DNA from: Micromonospora sp. ATCC 39149
GTDB lineage: Bacteria; Actinomycetota; Actinomycetes; Mycobacteriales; Micromonosporaceae
Direction: 5' to 3'
Length of the DNA: 54,554 bases
Assembly (NCBI RefSeq): GCF_000158815.1
Contig: NZ_GG657738.1
Span: 67,346 to 121,899, forward strand
In this document: positions 31,436-40,297 of the stretch, one piece after another
How positions within the stretch are numbered: the first letter of the stretch is position 1
Layout of the letters: each line of letters starts with the position of its first letter
Position numbers and translations under genes: made by a program
The notes under the pieces: model-generated
Told to the model about the DNA's origin: nothing
The model's input: only the letters and a program-made list of their open reading frames with translations
Database searches by the model: none

Positions 31436-32127
31436 ATGTGCCCAAACCGGGCAAAACGTCGCTACATCATAATGACAGTTATGTGCGCGGCGGCCGGGTG
31501 TGGCCGGCACCGGGAGAAGGACCCGGTGTCCTGGCGCAGTGCACCTGATGTGGCGCAGTGAAGTTGACGCCTCGGCTCGGTGGATCTGATGCGGGCTCAG
31601 TGAAAGTGATGTCGTAGCGTCACCAGGGTGGGTCTGCTGATGGTGCTTCCTGACCGCGGAAACCGGCGTCGGGCAACACCACCAGGGCGACTTCCCCGAG
31701 GACATCCATGAAGCCGTCGCAGGCGTCCTACGCCCAGGCCCCGCCCTCCGCGCTTCACCAGGGGAAATACAACGGACCGTCAACCCGCGCTACCGCTGGT
31801 ATGGCCTGGCCGCGTTACCGCAAGTTTGCGCCATCGCCCAATGGATCATGGACCGGATCGAGGCCATCCGGGATCACAATATGCTGCTGCGCTGGCACCA
31901 GCCGCCGGAGCAATACGGACAAAGCGCCGGCCTTCCGCACCCGCGACGCTGTCCTCAATGCCGCGCACCGGGACTTGCCTCACCTACAGGAGTAGAGAAG
32001 ACGGCCGACTATGCCAATCAAGTTACGGCACCGCAGGTCAGGAGCGTGGTCTGCCTCCGACGACCGATGATGCGCAGCCATCCCTGCCGACATGACACCC
32101 GTGATCATCGCCAGAAAAGGATGAGTT
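31436..32127. other. Gene-poor stretch with possible coding remnant
   Basis: A second small inverted repeat (CATAA/TTATG, 31468-31483) lies here. At about 31660-31930 the plus strand stays open in one frame (GDFPEDIHEAVAGVLRPGPA, YRWYGLAALPQVCAIAQWIM, DRIEAIRDHNMLLRWHQPP) without a good start codon; it looks like the middle of a decayed gene I do not recognise. AAAGG near 32115 serves the GNAT gene. Confidence 0.35.
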
Positions 32128-32715
32128 TTGACCTCAACTCTGTCAACGCCGCCCGCCATTCCCGCCGGCGCACTCGCCAACAGTCAACAACCGGTTCTGC
32201 TCGCCGCCGGCGGCCTGCTGTTGCGCCCCTGGGAAGCGGCGGACGCTGCAGTATTCTTCGCCGCCTATCGCGACCCCGACATCCAGCACTGGCACACTCG
32301 TCAACCCACATCTGAAGACCAGGTACGTGAGTGGTTCGAACTGTATCGTCGGGCCTGGGAAGAGGAGACAGGCGCAAGTTGGGCGGTGACCCGCGACGGC
32401 GGTGAGGTGCTGGGGCGCATCGCGCTGGGCGGAATGAATCTTAATGACGGTGTCGCTGGATGCGCATATTGGGTGCTCCCGGCCGCCCGCGGAGCAGGTG
32501 TGGCCCCCCGCGCACTGACGGCACTGAGCGTCTGGGCACTCGGCGAGGCTGGTTTCCACCGTCTGCACCTGGACCACTCGACCCGCAACAACAGCTCCTG
32601 CCGCGTCGCCGTCAAGGCCGGGTTCCGCCTGGAGGGCACCAAACGCAGCGACGCCATCCACTCCGACGGCCGGCACGACATGCACCTTCACGCCCGCATC
32701 CGGGGCGACGAGTGA
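32128..32715 (+). CDS. GNAT family N-acetyltransferase (RimJ/RimL-like)
   Basis: A 195-residue GNAT. It begins with LLLRPWEAADAAVFFAAY, the usual first strand and helix of RimJ/RimL-type enzymes. The acetyl-CoA region is YWVLPAARGAGVAPRALTAL (the R/Q-x-x-G-x-G/A loop), followed by LHLDHSTRNNSSCRVAVKAG with the conserved Asn and FRLEG. TTG 32128 is used, with AAAAGG upstream. Such enzymes acetylate protein N-termini, amino sugars or antibiotics; the target here cannot be told. Confidence 0.85.
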   Translation: MTSTLSTPPAIPAGALANSQQPVLLAAGGLLLRPWEAADAAVFFAAYRDPDIQHWHTRQPTSEDQVREWFELYRRAWEEETGASWAVTRDGGEVLGRIALGGMNLNDGVAGCAYWVLPAARGAGVAPRALTALSVWALGEAGFHRLHLDHSTRNNSSCRVAVKAGFRLEGTKRSDAIHSDGRHDMHLHARIRGDE

Positions 32716-33179
32716 TCGCCCGATCAAGGCGACTACCGCAGCTGCTCGCCAGCCCCTGGCGGACGGCCGGACAGCAACCTGGCGCTGACGCGGGTTCGAC
32801 CCGCCACGGGTGAGCCGAGCCCGCCGCCGCGTCAGCACAGGCGCATCCGGTGGAAGACACCCCGAACTCTGTCACGTCGACGTCTTACGGGCCCACCTGA
32901 GCCGTTCATGACAAGAAGTTCGCGTCGCCGTTGCGACATCAAAGACGCTGTTTGGCGACCGAGTGGGGCCGGTCCCCGGTGGCGCTGGTCACAGAACGGC
33001 CCGCCGGTCCGCTGGCCGCGGCGCTTCTGTCACGTTTCTGTCAGCGTGCTCGAAGGGTGGTGCCAGCCGAAAAAGCGCGGGCCCTTGCCGTGTGAAGGGT
33101 TCAGTATTGCGTCTTGCGCGCATCGCCCCGGATGCGCTCCCGCATCGCTTGCGGGACCCAACACACAGAAAGTGAAGCG
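32716..33179. other. Intergenic region, no gene seen
   Basis: No frame with coding character. The last part should carry the promoter of the secreted protein gene; GAAAGTGAAGCG precedes its ATG. An inverted pair CCCGCATCG/CTTGCGGG-like sequence near 33140-33155 is weak. Confidence 0.4.
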
Positions 33180-34040
33180 ATGGGCATCAACGTCAGATGG
33201 TCCGTCCTGCGGGCCGGTGCCGCCGTCACTCTTGCCGCGGCGCTCGGTGTCGGCTCGGCGCACGCACATGCGCAGGATGGAACCGAGTCGGGGATCAACC
33301 ACGCTCTCCCGCTGGCGGACGCCGCCACCGAACTGATCACCAACCTTGATCTGATCGGGTGGCCGGACGAGAGCGCCTACAACTTCTACAGCGACACCGG
33401 GGCCACCACCACGATCGTCTTCGGCACCCCCGGGGTAGGGACGTCCTACCGCAACGAGACGCAGTGCGCCACGTTCGTGCGCCGGCTGATGACCCATTCG
33501 TCCTCGTGGGCAACCGACTCGTACTTCACCACCGAGTTCGCCTCGAAGTTCCCCAACAGCGCGAAGTTCTTCGACGCGTTCGCGGCCGACCGGGACGGCA
33601 CGAACGACGTGCCGAAGATGCGCGGGTTCGACCTGTCGTTCCTGATCTACATGACGCTGCAGCCAGGCGACATCATGGCGATCAAGTACGTGGGCGCGAC
33701 CACGGGCGGCAGCGGCCACATGGCCATCATCGGCCCCGGTTCACGCCTGATCAGCGACAGCCACCCCGACTACAAGGAGTGGGCGATCCGGGTCATGGAC
33801 AGCACCGACAGTCCGCACGGCGATCCGGCCGATCAGCGAGGCTTCGGTGACACCCGGTTCTACGACCACCCCACCGACGGGTGGCAGGAGGCCGACGGTG
33901 CCGGCATGGGCTGGATGTTCATCCGCACCAGCAAGGCCACCGGCCGCATCATCGCTCACAAGTGGAGCGTGATCGGCAATGACTGGCACGACATGACGAC
34001 CCGCCCGGTCATCTTCGGTCGTATCGACCCTTACGCGTGA
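33180..34040 (+). CDS. Secreted CHAP/NlpC-like cysteine hydrolase candidate
   Basis: A 286-residue secreted protein. The signal peptide is clear: VRWSVLRAGAAVTLAAALGV then GSAHAHA, with cleavage likely after residue 29. The mature part has a Cys in TQCATFVRRLM and, about 85 residues on, PGDIMAIKY followed by GGSGHMAIIG, the Cys...PGD...H layout of CHAP and NlpC/P60-type peptidoglycan hydrolases. The remainder (PDYKEWAIRVMDSTDSPHGD) resembles the same fold. ATG 33180. Hydrolase activity is an inference from motif order; the overall family is not one I can name. Confidence 0.65.
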   Translation: MGINVRWSVLRAGAAVTLAAALGVGSAHAHAQDGTESGINHALPLADAATELITNLDLIGWPDESAYNFYSDTGATTTIVFGTPGVGTSYRNETQCATFVRRLMTHSSSWATDSYFTTEFASKFPNSAKFFDAFAADRDGTNDVPKMRGFDLSFLIYMTLQPGDIMAIKYVGATTGGSGHMAIIGPGSRLISDSHPDYKEWAIRVMDSTDSPHGDPADQRGFGDTRFYDHPTDGWQEADGAGMGWMFIRTSKATGRIIAHKWSVIGNDWHDMTTRPVIFGRIDPYA

Positions 34041-34506
34041 TCCGCCTTGCGCCGCCCCGATGGCGTTGTCACGCCGACCGCCATCGGGGCGGCAACCACA
34101 TCGATCCGATGTGCCCTCCCGGCGGTGCCGCGCTGCTCGACGTCGCCGTGTCGCTGCCGAGCAACGTCCTGGCCGGGTTCACGGTCGGCGCTGGCGGCGG
34201 CACCGACAGCCACGTGGTGGCGGCACGGCAACCGCTCCGTGGCCAGCGTCTACCGCATCCTCGCCGCCAGCGACGGCGCGCCAACCTGGCCCCCTCGGGC
34301 GCCACTGGATTCAAGATCACCTCGCCGAGGGCATCCGCAGCTACTCACAGTCACTTTGGCTACTGTGGGGCTCGTTGTGCGGACCCGAGCGGAGGGCCGG
34401 GTGCCGCAACCGATTGGTGGCAGGTCCATCGGTGTGTGCCTGCTGACACTGAACGCGCCGCCTCGTCGGGCTTCCGGGGGACATGAATGCCTGATAGGCG
34501 TAAGGG
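34041..34506. other. Stretch without a supported gene
   Basis: Several frames are open but none persists. One plus-strand stretch (ALLDVAVSLPSNVLAGFTVG) and another (GNRSVASVYRILAASDGAP) look protein-like in different frames, which suggests a decayed gene. No motif is recognisable. Confidence 0.35.
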
Positions 34507-35128
34507 ATGCATACCCATATTGACCGTTACTCCATCCGGCCGGGGCTCGCCTCGGACGCCGCTGACCTCGCTTGTCTACAAGCAGCTGTCCAGCTTCAGG
34601 CAGCGACCGGCGGGCAACCGCATCCCGGAATCGGAGCTTGGGTCGAAGACCTGCTCGACGGGCATTCGTCAGTGGTGCCGGACGACTTCCTCGTCGCCGA
34701 GGACTCGGCCACCGGCCGCCCGGTGGCCAACCTCGTCGAACTCCGGCAGGAATGGAGCCTGGCGGGCGTACATCTGCCGGTTGCCCAGATCGAACTGGTC
34801 GGCACTGCGCCGGAACATCGCGGAAACCGGCTCACCGAACGGCTGTTCGCCGCGCTGCAGCAGCGGCACGCAACCTGCCTGCCCCGGGCAGCATCAGCGG
34901 CACGGTTTCTCCGGCGGCATGGCGGTGCGCCCCGCCACGGTCGCCGACGCGGACGTTCTTGCCGACTTCGACCGGCGCCTCACCGACTGCAACACCCTGA
35001 GCTGTCCGCGCGATGCGGCAGTGTGGCGCTATGAGATTGCCGGGCGCCGACCAGCAGATATCGCCCGCTTGCCTGGAGCGCATCGCGCCCGTCACGCCGC
35101 AGGCGCGGTTGCGGGCGGTCTGTCGTGA
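34507..35128 (+). pseudogene. Broken tandem-GNAT acetyltransferase gene
   Basis: ATG 34507 opens a GNAT domain: SIRPGLASDAADLACLQAAV, DDFLVAEDSATGRPVANLVE, then QIELVGTAPEHRGNRLTERL with the acetyl-CoA loop. After about 34880 that frame degenerates, while another frame carries AVRPATVADADVLADFDRRL and DAAVWRYEIAGR, the start of a second GNAT-like domain, before stopping at 35128. I read this as a two-domain GNAT gene with a frameshift near 34880 and a lost C-terminus. Confidence 0.55.
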
Positions 35129-35139
35129 GCGTCTATCGG

Positions 35140-35532
35140 TCAGGGTGTCGCGTCTGTCGCGCCGAGTAGTACGCATTGATCGAAATTCATGCAGCCGCAC
35201 TCCAGACAGTCCGCTACTGCCTGCCGCAGGGCCTGGATCTGTGCGATGTGTCGGTCGAGTTCGGGCAACTTACGCGTGGCCATGTCCCGCCACTGGCGGG
35301 TAGCGGATGGTGTGGTGTCGTCGGTCAGCAGTTGTGTGATCTCGGCGAGGGTGAACCCGGCCCGCTGTGCCATCTTGATCAGGGCGACCCGGCGGAGGGT
35401 GGTCGCGGGCCACACTCGGCGTCCGCCCTCGCGGCGCGTGCCGGGCAGCAGACCGCGCTCCTCCCAGTAGCGCAGTGCTGAAGCGCGCACCCGGGCTTTG
35501 TTCGCGATCTCACCGATGGGCAGATATCGCAT
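35140..35532 (-). CDS. SoxR-type MerR-family regulator with [2Fe-2S] cysteine motif
   Basis: A 130-residue MerR protein. The winged helix is LPIGEIANKARVRASALRYW then EERGLLPGTRREGGRRVWP, followed by the dimerisation helix. The C-terminus has Cys109, Cys112, Cys114 and Cys120 (DCLECGCMNFDQC), the C-x2-C-x-C-x5-C arrangement that holds the redox-sensing [2Fe-2S] cluster in SoxR. ATG 35532. It is divergent from an MFS gene, with a SoxR-like palindrome between them, so it should activate that pump in response to redox-active compounds. Confidence 0.88.
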   Translation of the reverse strand: MRYLPIGEIANKARVRASALRYWEERGLLPGTRREGGRRVWPATTLRRVALIKMAQRAGFTLAEITQLLTDDTTPSATRQWRDMATRKLPELDRHIAQIQALRQAVADCLECGCMNFDQCVLLGATDATP

Positions 35533-35555
35533 GCCCGCCCCTTTCCGGGTCCGGC

Positions 35556-35586
35556 TTGACTTCAAGCGTGCTTGAAGGACGACTGT
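35556..35586 (+). promoter_or_regulatory. SoxR-type promoter with a palindrome in a 19-bp spacer
   Basis: TTGACT (35556-35561) and GACTGT (35581-35586) are 19 bp apart, the long spacer that MerR-family activators untwist. Between them lies a perfect 18-bp palindrome, CTTCAAGCGTGCTTGAAG (35560-35577), close to the known SoxR box. It drives the MFS gene. Confidence 0.75.
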
Positions 35587-35620
35587 GACCTGCATGTTCT
35601 CAGCAGCACCGGGGCGGTTG

Positions 35621-36904
35621 ATGCCCGGCCCCTACCGCTCCCTGTTCGCCGACCGCGCCTTTCGGCGGCTGATGCCGGTCTTCGCGTTGTCCGACCTGGG
35701 CGACGGCATGACCGTCGTCGCCGTCGCGTGGCTCGCGCTCGCGCTGGCGCCCGACGGCGGCCAAGGTGCGCTGGCTGGCGTCGCTGTCGCCGCCTACGTC
35801 CTGCCCGGCGCCCTGGGCGCACTGGTCCTGGGCCGATGGATGCGGCGGCTTCCCGCGCAGCGGCTCCTGGTCACTGACTCCGCGCTACGGGCCGTGCTGC
35901 TGGGGGCGGTCCCGATCGCGCACGTGGCGGGAGTGCTCACCCCGGCCGTGTACGTCGGGCTGCTGGGTGCCTCCTCGCTGCTGCACGCCTGGGGCAAGGC
36001 CGGCAAGCATGCCCTGTTCGCTCCTCTGCTTTCCGACGACCTGCGTCTGGCGGCGAACAGCGTGCTCAGCACCAGTCTGTGGAGCGCGATGATCGCTGGC
36101 CCAGCTCTCGCGGGTTTGCTCGTGGGAGTGGTGTCCCCGGTATGGATCATCGGCTTGGACGCTGCCACGTTCGCCGTGCTCGCCTTTCAGACCGGCCGCA
36201 TCGCCCTGCCGTGTCCACCGGATTCAGGGCCGGTGACCAGCGGCACACGGCAGGGGCTGAGTATTCTGCGGCGTCAGCCGGAACTCCTCGGCCTGCTCGT
36301 CGTCACCTGGGTGTTCAACCTCGCCTTCGGTCCCGTCGAAGTCGCCCTTCCCTTGTTCGTCTCCGACAACCTCGATGCCGGCGCAGGGCTGCTCGGTGCC
36401 TATTGGGGCGCCTTCGGAATCGGAGCCGTCATCGGCGCTCTGGCGCTAGGCGCGGCTAGACGGCTTCCCCTGTGGCCAGCCATGCTGGGCATCATCACGG
36501 GTCACGGCGTCGGAATGCTTCCCTTCGCCGTCACGCACACCCCCTTCCCTTCCCTGATCGGCTTCGTTTTCGCCGGTCTCGTCTACGGCCCCTACTCCGC
36601 GCTCTCCTTCACCGTGATCCAGGACCGCGCGCCCGCCGACTCGCTCACTACGGTTCTGGCTGCACGCAGCGCCGTGCTCTTGACGGCCTCACCCCTTGGA
36701 GCGGCGCTCGGAGGCTTTCTCCTCGACCGGACCAGTGCCCCCGCCATCCTCGTCGGATGCGGCGTGTTGATGATCCTTATCGTTCCCGCCAGCACCGTCG
36801 CATTGAAGCTCCGCGGAAATCACCGACGCCGGCATCAGCCCCCATGTCCCGGCCGACCGCCCAGTAGGCCGCGTCCGCAGGTGCCTGGGCGGAAGCCGGC
36901 ATGA
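35621..36904 (+). CDS. MFS efflux transporter controlled by the SoxR-type regulator
   Basis: A 427-residue major facilitator of the MFS_3/EntS type. Twelve helices are apparent, such as VAVAAYVLPGALGALVLGRW, MIAGPALAGLLVGVVSPVWI and FGIGAVIGALALGAARRLPL. ATG 35621 follows GGGGCGG; GTG 35585 and ATG 35594 are in frame but would start at or before the expected transcription start. The C-terminal 35 residues are Arg/Pro-rich. Divergent from the SoxR-type gene, it probably exports redox-cycling metabolites or drugs. Its 3' end overlaps the abnormal tail of the convergent AraC pseudogene. Confidence 0.85.
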   Translation: MPGPYRSLFADRAFRRLMPVFALSDLGDGMTVVAVAWLALALAPDGGQGALAGVAVAAYVLPGALGALVLGRWMRRLPAQRLLVTDSALRAVLLGAVPIAHVAGVLTPAVYVGLLGASSLLHAWGKAGKHALFAPLLSDDLRLAANSVLSTSLWSAMIAGPALAGLLVGVVSPVWIIGLDAATFAVLAFQTGRIALPCPPDSGPVTSGTRQGLSILRRQPELLGLLVVTWVFNLAFGPVEVALPLFVSDNLDAGAGLLGAYWGAFGIGAVIGALALGAARRLPLWPAMLGIITGHGVGMLPFAVTHTPFPSLIGFVFAGLVYGPYSALSFTVIQDRAPADSLTTVLAARSAVLLTASPLGAALGGFLLDRTSAPAILVGCGVLMILIVPASTVALKLRGNHRRRHQPPCPGRPPSRPRPQVPGRKPA

Positions 36905-37732
36905 ACGCTGTGACCACCGCTGTCGGCAGCGAGGTAGAGCCGTGGGGCATGACTTGATCGTGGCCTTGGTTCGGGCGAACAAGCCACGCCTCAGGGGGCT
37001 GACAAGTAGAGATTGGCATTGAGTCATTAAGTACGACGGCCCACCGGCGAGGTCGCCCCAGTCGATCGGTCCGGCGGGGTTGATCGCGAACACGGTGGCG
37101 GCGAAGCGGTAGGTGCGGGCCAGCCGCTTCGGCGTGACGCCGATGAGTTCCTTGAACCGCTGTGCCAGATGAGTGCTGCTGACACCGGCTGCCACGCTCA
37201 GGTCGCCAATGGCCACCGCCCCGCTGGTCGCCGCGATGACGCTGCTCGTATGGCGGACCAGCCCCAGGCCGGCGGTCTCGCACAGCCGTCGCATTAGCTC
37301 CTCCTCGAGCAGCGTCAGCATTTCGTGCGGTCCGTCCGCCGTGGCCAGCCGGTCTCGCAGCTCAGCAATGGCGGGCCGGCCCCAAACCTGCTCTACCGTC
37401 ACCGGCCGGTCACACAGCTCGGCTGCGGGCATCGGCAGCAACGGCGCCAGCCCCCACGGCTTGAAGTGCATGCCGACGGACCGGGTCCGGAGCGGGTAGC
37501 CGAACTCCAACGCGCGGGTGGGCATGGTGACCACGCAGCCGTCGGCGTACTCGGCCGTTTCGATGTCGGTGCCGGCGCGGATGCAAAACGGCGCCCCGAG
37601 GTTGACGATGAGCACCGCCGCCGGCATCGGCGGCAGCGTCAGCCGGGCGTACGGCGACGCACCCTCCAGGTAGTAAAGGTCGTCGATCAGCCCGTCCAGC
37701 GGCGGTCGCGGCACTCTGGACACGTACTCCAC
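36689..37732 (-). pseudogene. AraC-family regulator, C-terminus replaced
   Basis: GTG 37732 starts VEYVSRVPRPPLDGLIDDLY, a cupin-like sensor, then a single AraC helix-turn-helix, IGDLSVAAGVSSTHLAQRFK with ELIGVTPKRLARTYRF. The second HTH begins (IDWGDLAGG) but breaks at about 37030 (PSYLMTQC) where YFDQAHFxREF is expected. The frame then runs 110 more codons of low-complexity sequence into the MFS gene end. The second DNA-reading helix is lost, so the protein is probably inactive. The divergent neighbour, a SnoaL-like gene, is also broken. Confidence 0.7.
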
Positions 37733-37936
37733 GCCCACAGCATCGTCGACGCCCCGCCGGCATCGCGCGCCGGGATGGTCCAGCCGCGCTGCCGCCGGCA
37801 TCGAGCCGGCGCCGATTATGGCTGTCCAGGGTAGGACCGTCTTTGGTCTAGGTCATGGTTGATCAGGCTCGGAATGGTTCTGGACCGGTCGTATTTGAAG
37901 GGGCTGGTGGTGGCCGCAGCTTATAAGGGAGAAACC

Positions 37937-38210
37937 ATGGCGAGTAGTCCACGTGATGTCGTCGAGCAAGTCCGGCGGATGGTGGCTGGTGAAGGAGTGG
38001 TCTTCGCCGACCTGTTCGCCGAGGACGGCGTCAATCGAACATTACGGGCGCTCGATGGTCACCGGCGAGGCATATCGGTTCCAGGCGCTGGGCATCATCC
38101 GGGTCCGCGACGGCGAGATCGTGTCGTACCAGGACTACATGGACCCGATCGCCGCCGCTCGGCTGCTGGGCCGCACGGCCGATCTTGCAGCCGCGCTGAC
38201 CAACGCGTAA
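37937..38210 (+). pseudogene. SnoaL-like (NTF2-fold) gene with internal deletion
   Basis: ATG 37937, after AAGGGAGA, starts MASSPRDVVEQVRRMVAGEG then VVFADLFAEDGV, a SnoaL-like first helix and strand. At about 38035 the match jumps frame to MVTGEAYRFQALGIIRVRDG then EIVSYQDYMDP, the final strands of the same fold. About 50 central residues and the reading frame are lost. It is divergent from the broken AraC gene, which was probably its regulator. Confidence 0.65.
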
Positions 38211-38333
38211 CGCAGGCTTGCGGCAAGCCCTGTGTGACGATTCACTCCAGGCGTGGATCCGGTATCGCGGCGGCTACTGCATTCGCGGCTCACGGGCTTT
38301 CGCCGATCAGACCGGCATCGGAGCGGGGGCAGA

Positions 38334-39494
38334 GTGAGCGCCATGCGGCGTACCGGGATCGCGACGTGGCATGATGCTGCCATCGCGGCCGTGGTGCTCG
38401 CTCTCACCGTCGCCACCGCGGTGGCCAACCGGGAGGGCGCCAGCCGCCCGCTCGTTCCGTGGGGCTGGACGCTGATCCTGGTCGGTGCGGCCGCGCTGCT
38501 CTGGCGGCAACGGTTCCCGGTGCCCGTGTTGCTGGTCACGGCCGGCGCGGCCTTGCTCTACTACCCGCTGGGTTTTCCCGATTCGTCGATCGGGCTGTCC
38601 CTGGTCGTCGCGCACTACACGGTGGCCCGCGCACGCGGTTGGCCGATCGCAGCCGGCGCAGCCGCCGTGTTGACGGTGGCGTTCTCCACGCTGGCCCAAG
38701 ACGGCGTCGCGGATCACCTGCAGGCGGCGGCGCCGGTCGGAGCGATCCTGCTGCTGGCGGTCGTGCTGGGCGAGGTGACACGCAGCCGGGCCCAGCAGGT
38801 GGCGCAGGCCCACGAGCGGGCCGCCCTGGCGGAGGCGAGCCGCGAGAGCCTGGCGGCGCAGCGCGCCGCCGAGGAACGCTTGCGGATCGCCCGCGAGCTG
38901 CACGACGTGCTGGCGCATCAGATTTCGCTGATCAACGTGCAGGCCGGTGCCGCGCTGCACAATCGCGAGCCGGAGGTGGCTTTCCAGGCGCTCGCCGCGA
39001 TTCGTACGGCGAGCAAGGATGCGCTGCGCGAGGTGCGGGCGGTGCTCGGGGTGCTGCGCCAGGTGGACGCCGCCGACCCGGTGCAGTCGGCACCGTCCCT
39101 GGCTCGGCTGGCTGAGCTGCTGCAACGTACCGAGGCGGCCGGCCTGCCGGTGCGCGCAACGGTCGCGGTCGAGCCGTCGCAGCTGCCGGCCGCCGTCGAC
39201 CTGATCGCGTACCGGATCGTGCAGGAGGCCCTGACCAACGCCGTGCGGCACGCCGCCGCGTCCGCCGCCGTTGTGCAGATTCGGCGCGACGGCGATGACG
39301 TGATCGTCACCGTGGACGACGACGGCGCGGGGCCGGCCAACATTCAGGCGTTGCGGCAGGGCACCGGCCTGCGCGGCATGGCCGAGCGGGTGGTCGCGGT
39401 AGGCGGTCAGGTCCAGGCCGCGCCGCGGCCGGGCGGCGGTTTTCGGGTACGCGCACGCCTGCCGATCGGTCCCGAACAGGAGCACCCGCGATGA
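38334..39494 (+). CDS. NarL-family sensor histidine kinase
   Basis: A 386-residue HisKA_3 kinase. The N-terminal half has about five to six helices with almost no external loops (AIAAVVLALTVATAVANREG, AAPVGAILLLAVVLGEVTRS), so it senses membrane or internal signals. The phosphoacceptor is His190 in RIARELHDVLAHQISLINVQ. The ATPase domain has QEALTNAVRHA and VDDDGAG, with GTGLRGMAERV. GTG 38334 follows GCGGGGG. Its stop overlaps the regulator start (ATGA). Confidence 0.88.
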   Translation: MSAMRRTGIATWHDAAIAAVVLALTVATAVANREGASRPLVPWGWTLILVGAAALLWRQRFPVPVLLVTAGAALLYYPLGFPDSSIGLSLVVAHYTVARARGWPIAAGAAAVLTVAFSTLAQDGVADHLQAAAPVGAILLLAVVLGEVTRSRAQQVAQAHERAALAEASRESLAAQRAAEERLRIARELHDVLAHQISLINVQAGAALHNREPEVAFQALAAIRTASKDALREVRAVLGVLRQVDAADPVQSAPSLARLAELLQRTEAAGLPVRATVAVEPSQLPAAVDLIAYRIVQEALTNAVRHAAASAAVVQIRRDGDDVIVTVDDDGAGPANIQALRQGTGLRGMAERVVAVGGQVQAAPRPGGGFRVRARLPIGPEQEHPR

Positions 39495-40153
39495 TCTCCA
39501 TAGTCCTCGCCGACGATCAGACCCTGGTACGCGCGGGTTTCCGCTCGATCGTGTCCGGCGAACCGGACATGGCCGTGGTGGGTGAGGCGGCCGACGGCTC
39601 CGCGGCGGTACGGCTGGCCCGCGAGCTGCGCCCCGACGTGATCCTGATGGACATCCGGATGCCCGTGACCGATGGGCTCGCGGCGACCCGGGAGATCTGC
39701 GCCGACGACTCGCTCGCCGCCGTGAAGGTGATCATCCTGACCACGTACGAGTCGGACGACCACGTATACGGGGCGATCCGCGCCGGTGCCAGCGGCTTCC
39801 TGCTCAAGGACGCCGAGCCGGTCGACCTGATCCGTGGAGTACGGGTGGTCGCCGCCGGGGACGCCCTGCTCGCCCCGTCGGTCACCCGGCGGCTGATCAG
39901 CGAGGTCGCGGCACGCCGCACCCCGCCTCCGGCACCGGATCTGGCCTCGCTGACCAACCGCGAGGTCGAGATCATGGACCTGGTGGCGCAGGGGCTGTCG
40001 AACGAGGAGATCGCCGGCCGGCTGGAGATCAGCCACGCGACGACCAAGACCCACGTCAGCCGGATCCTCACCAAGCTCGGCCTGCGCGATCGGGCACAGC
40101 TGGTGGTCTGGGCGTACGAATCGGGCCGGACGATTCCCGGCTGGCTGGCCTGA
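39491..40153 (+). CDS. NarL/LuxR-family response regulator
   Basis: A 220-residue response regulator, partner of the upstream kinase. The receiver has the acidic pair Asp8/Asp9 and the phosphorylated Asp54 (DVILMDIRMP), with Lys in FLLKDAEP. The C-terminal LuxR helix-turn-helix is LTNREVEIMDLVAQGLSNEE then IAGRLEISHATTKTHVSRIL. ATG 39491 overlaps the kinase stop. The multicopper oxidase 145 bp downstream is a possible target. Confidence 0.9.
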   Translation: MISIVLADDQTLVRAGFRSIVSGEPDMAVVGEAADGSAAVRLARELRPDVILMDIRMPVTDGLAATREICADDSLAAVKVIILTTYESDDHVYGAIRAGASGFLLKDAEPVDLIRGVRVVAAGDALLAPSVTRRLISEVAARRTPPPAPDLASLTNREVEIMDLVAQGLSNEEIAGRLEISHATTKTHVSRILTKLGLRDRAQLVVWAYESGRTIPGWLA

Positions 40154-40297
40154 ACGTACCTCCGCGGCGGCATTCGCGGCCGCCGCGAATACCTCTTGAG
40201 ATGTACGCCGGACCTCTTTTGACCAGGTGGAACCCGCAGCCCGTTTTGCGGGAGAACAACGGATTCCGGAACGCCGCACCCGAGTCACGATGAATGC

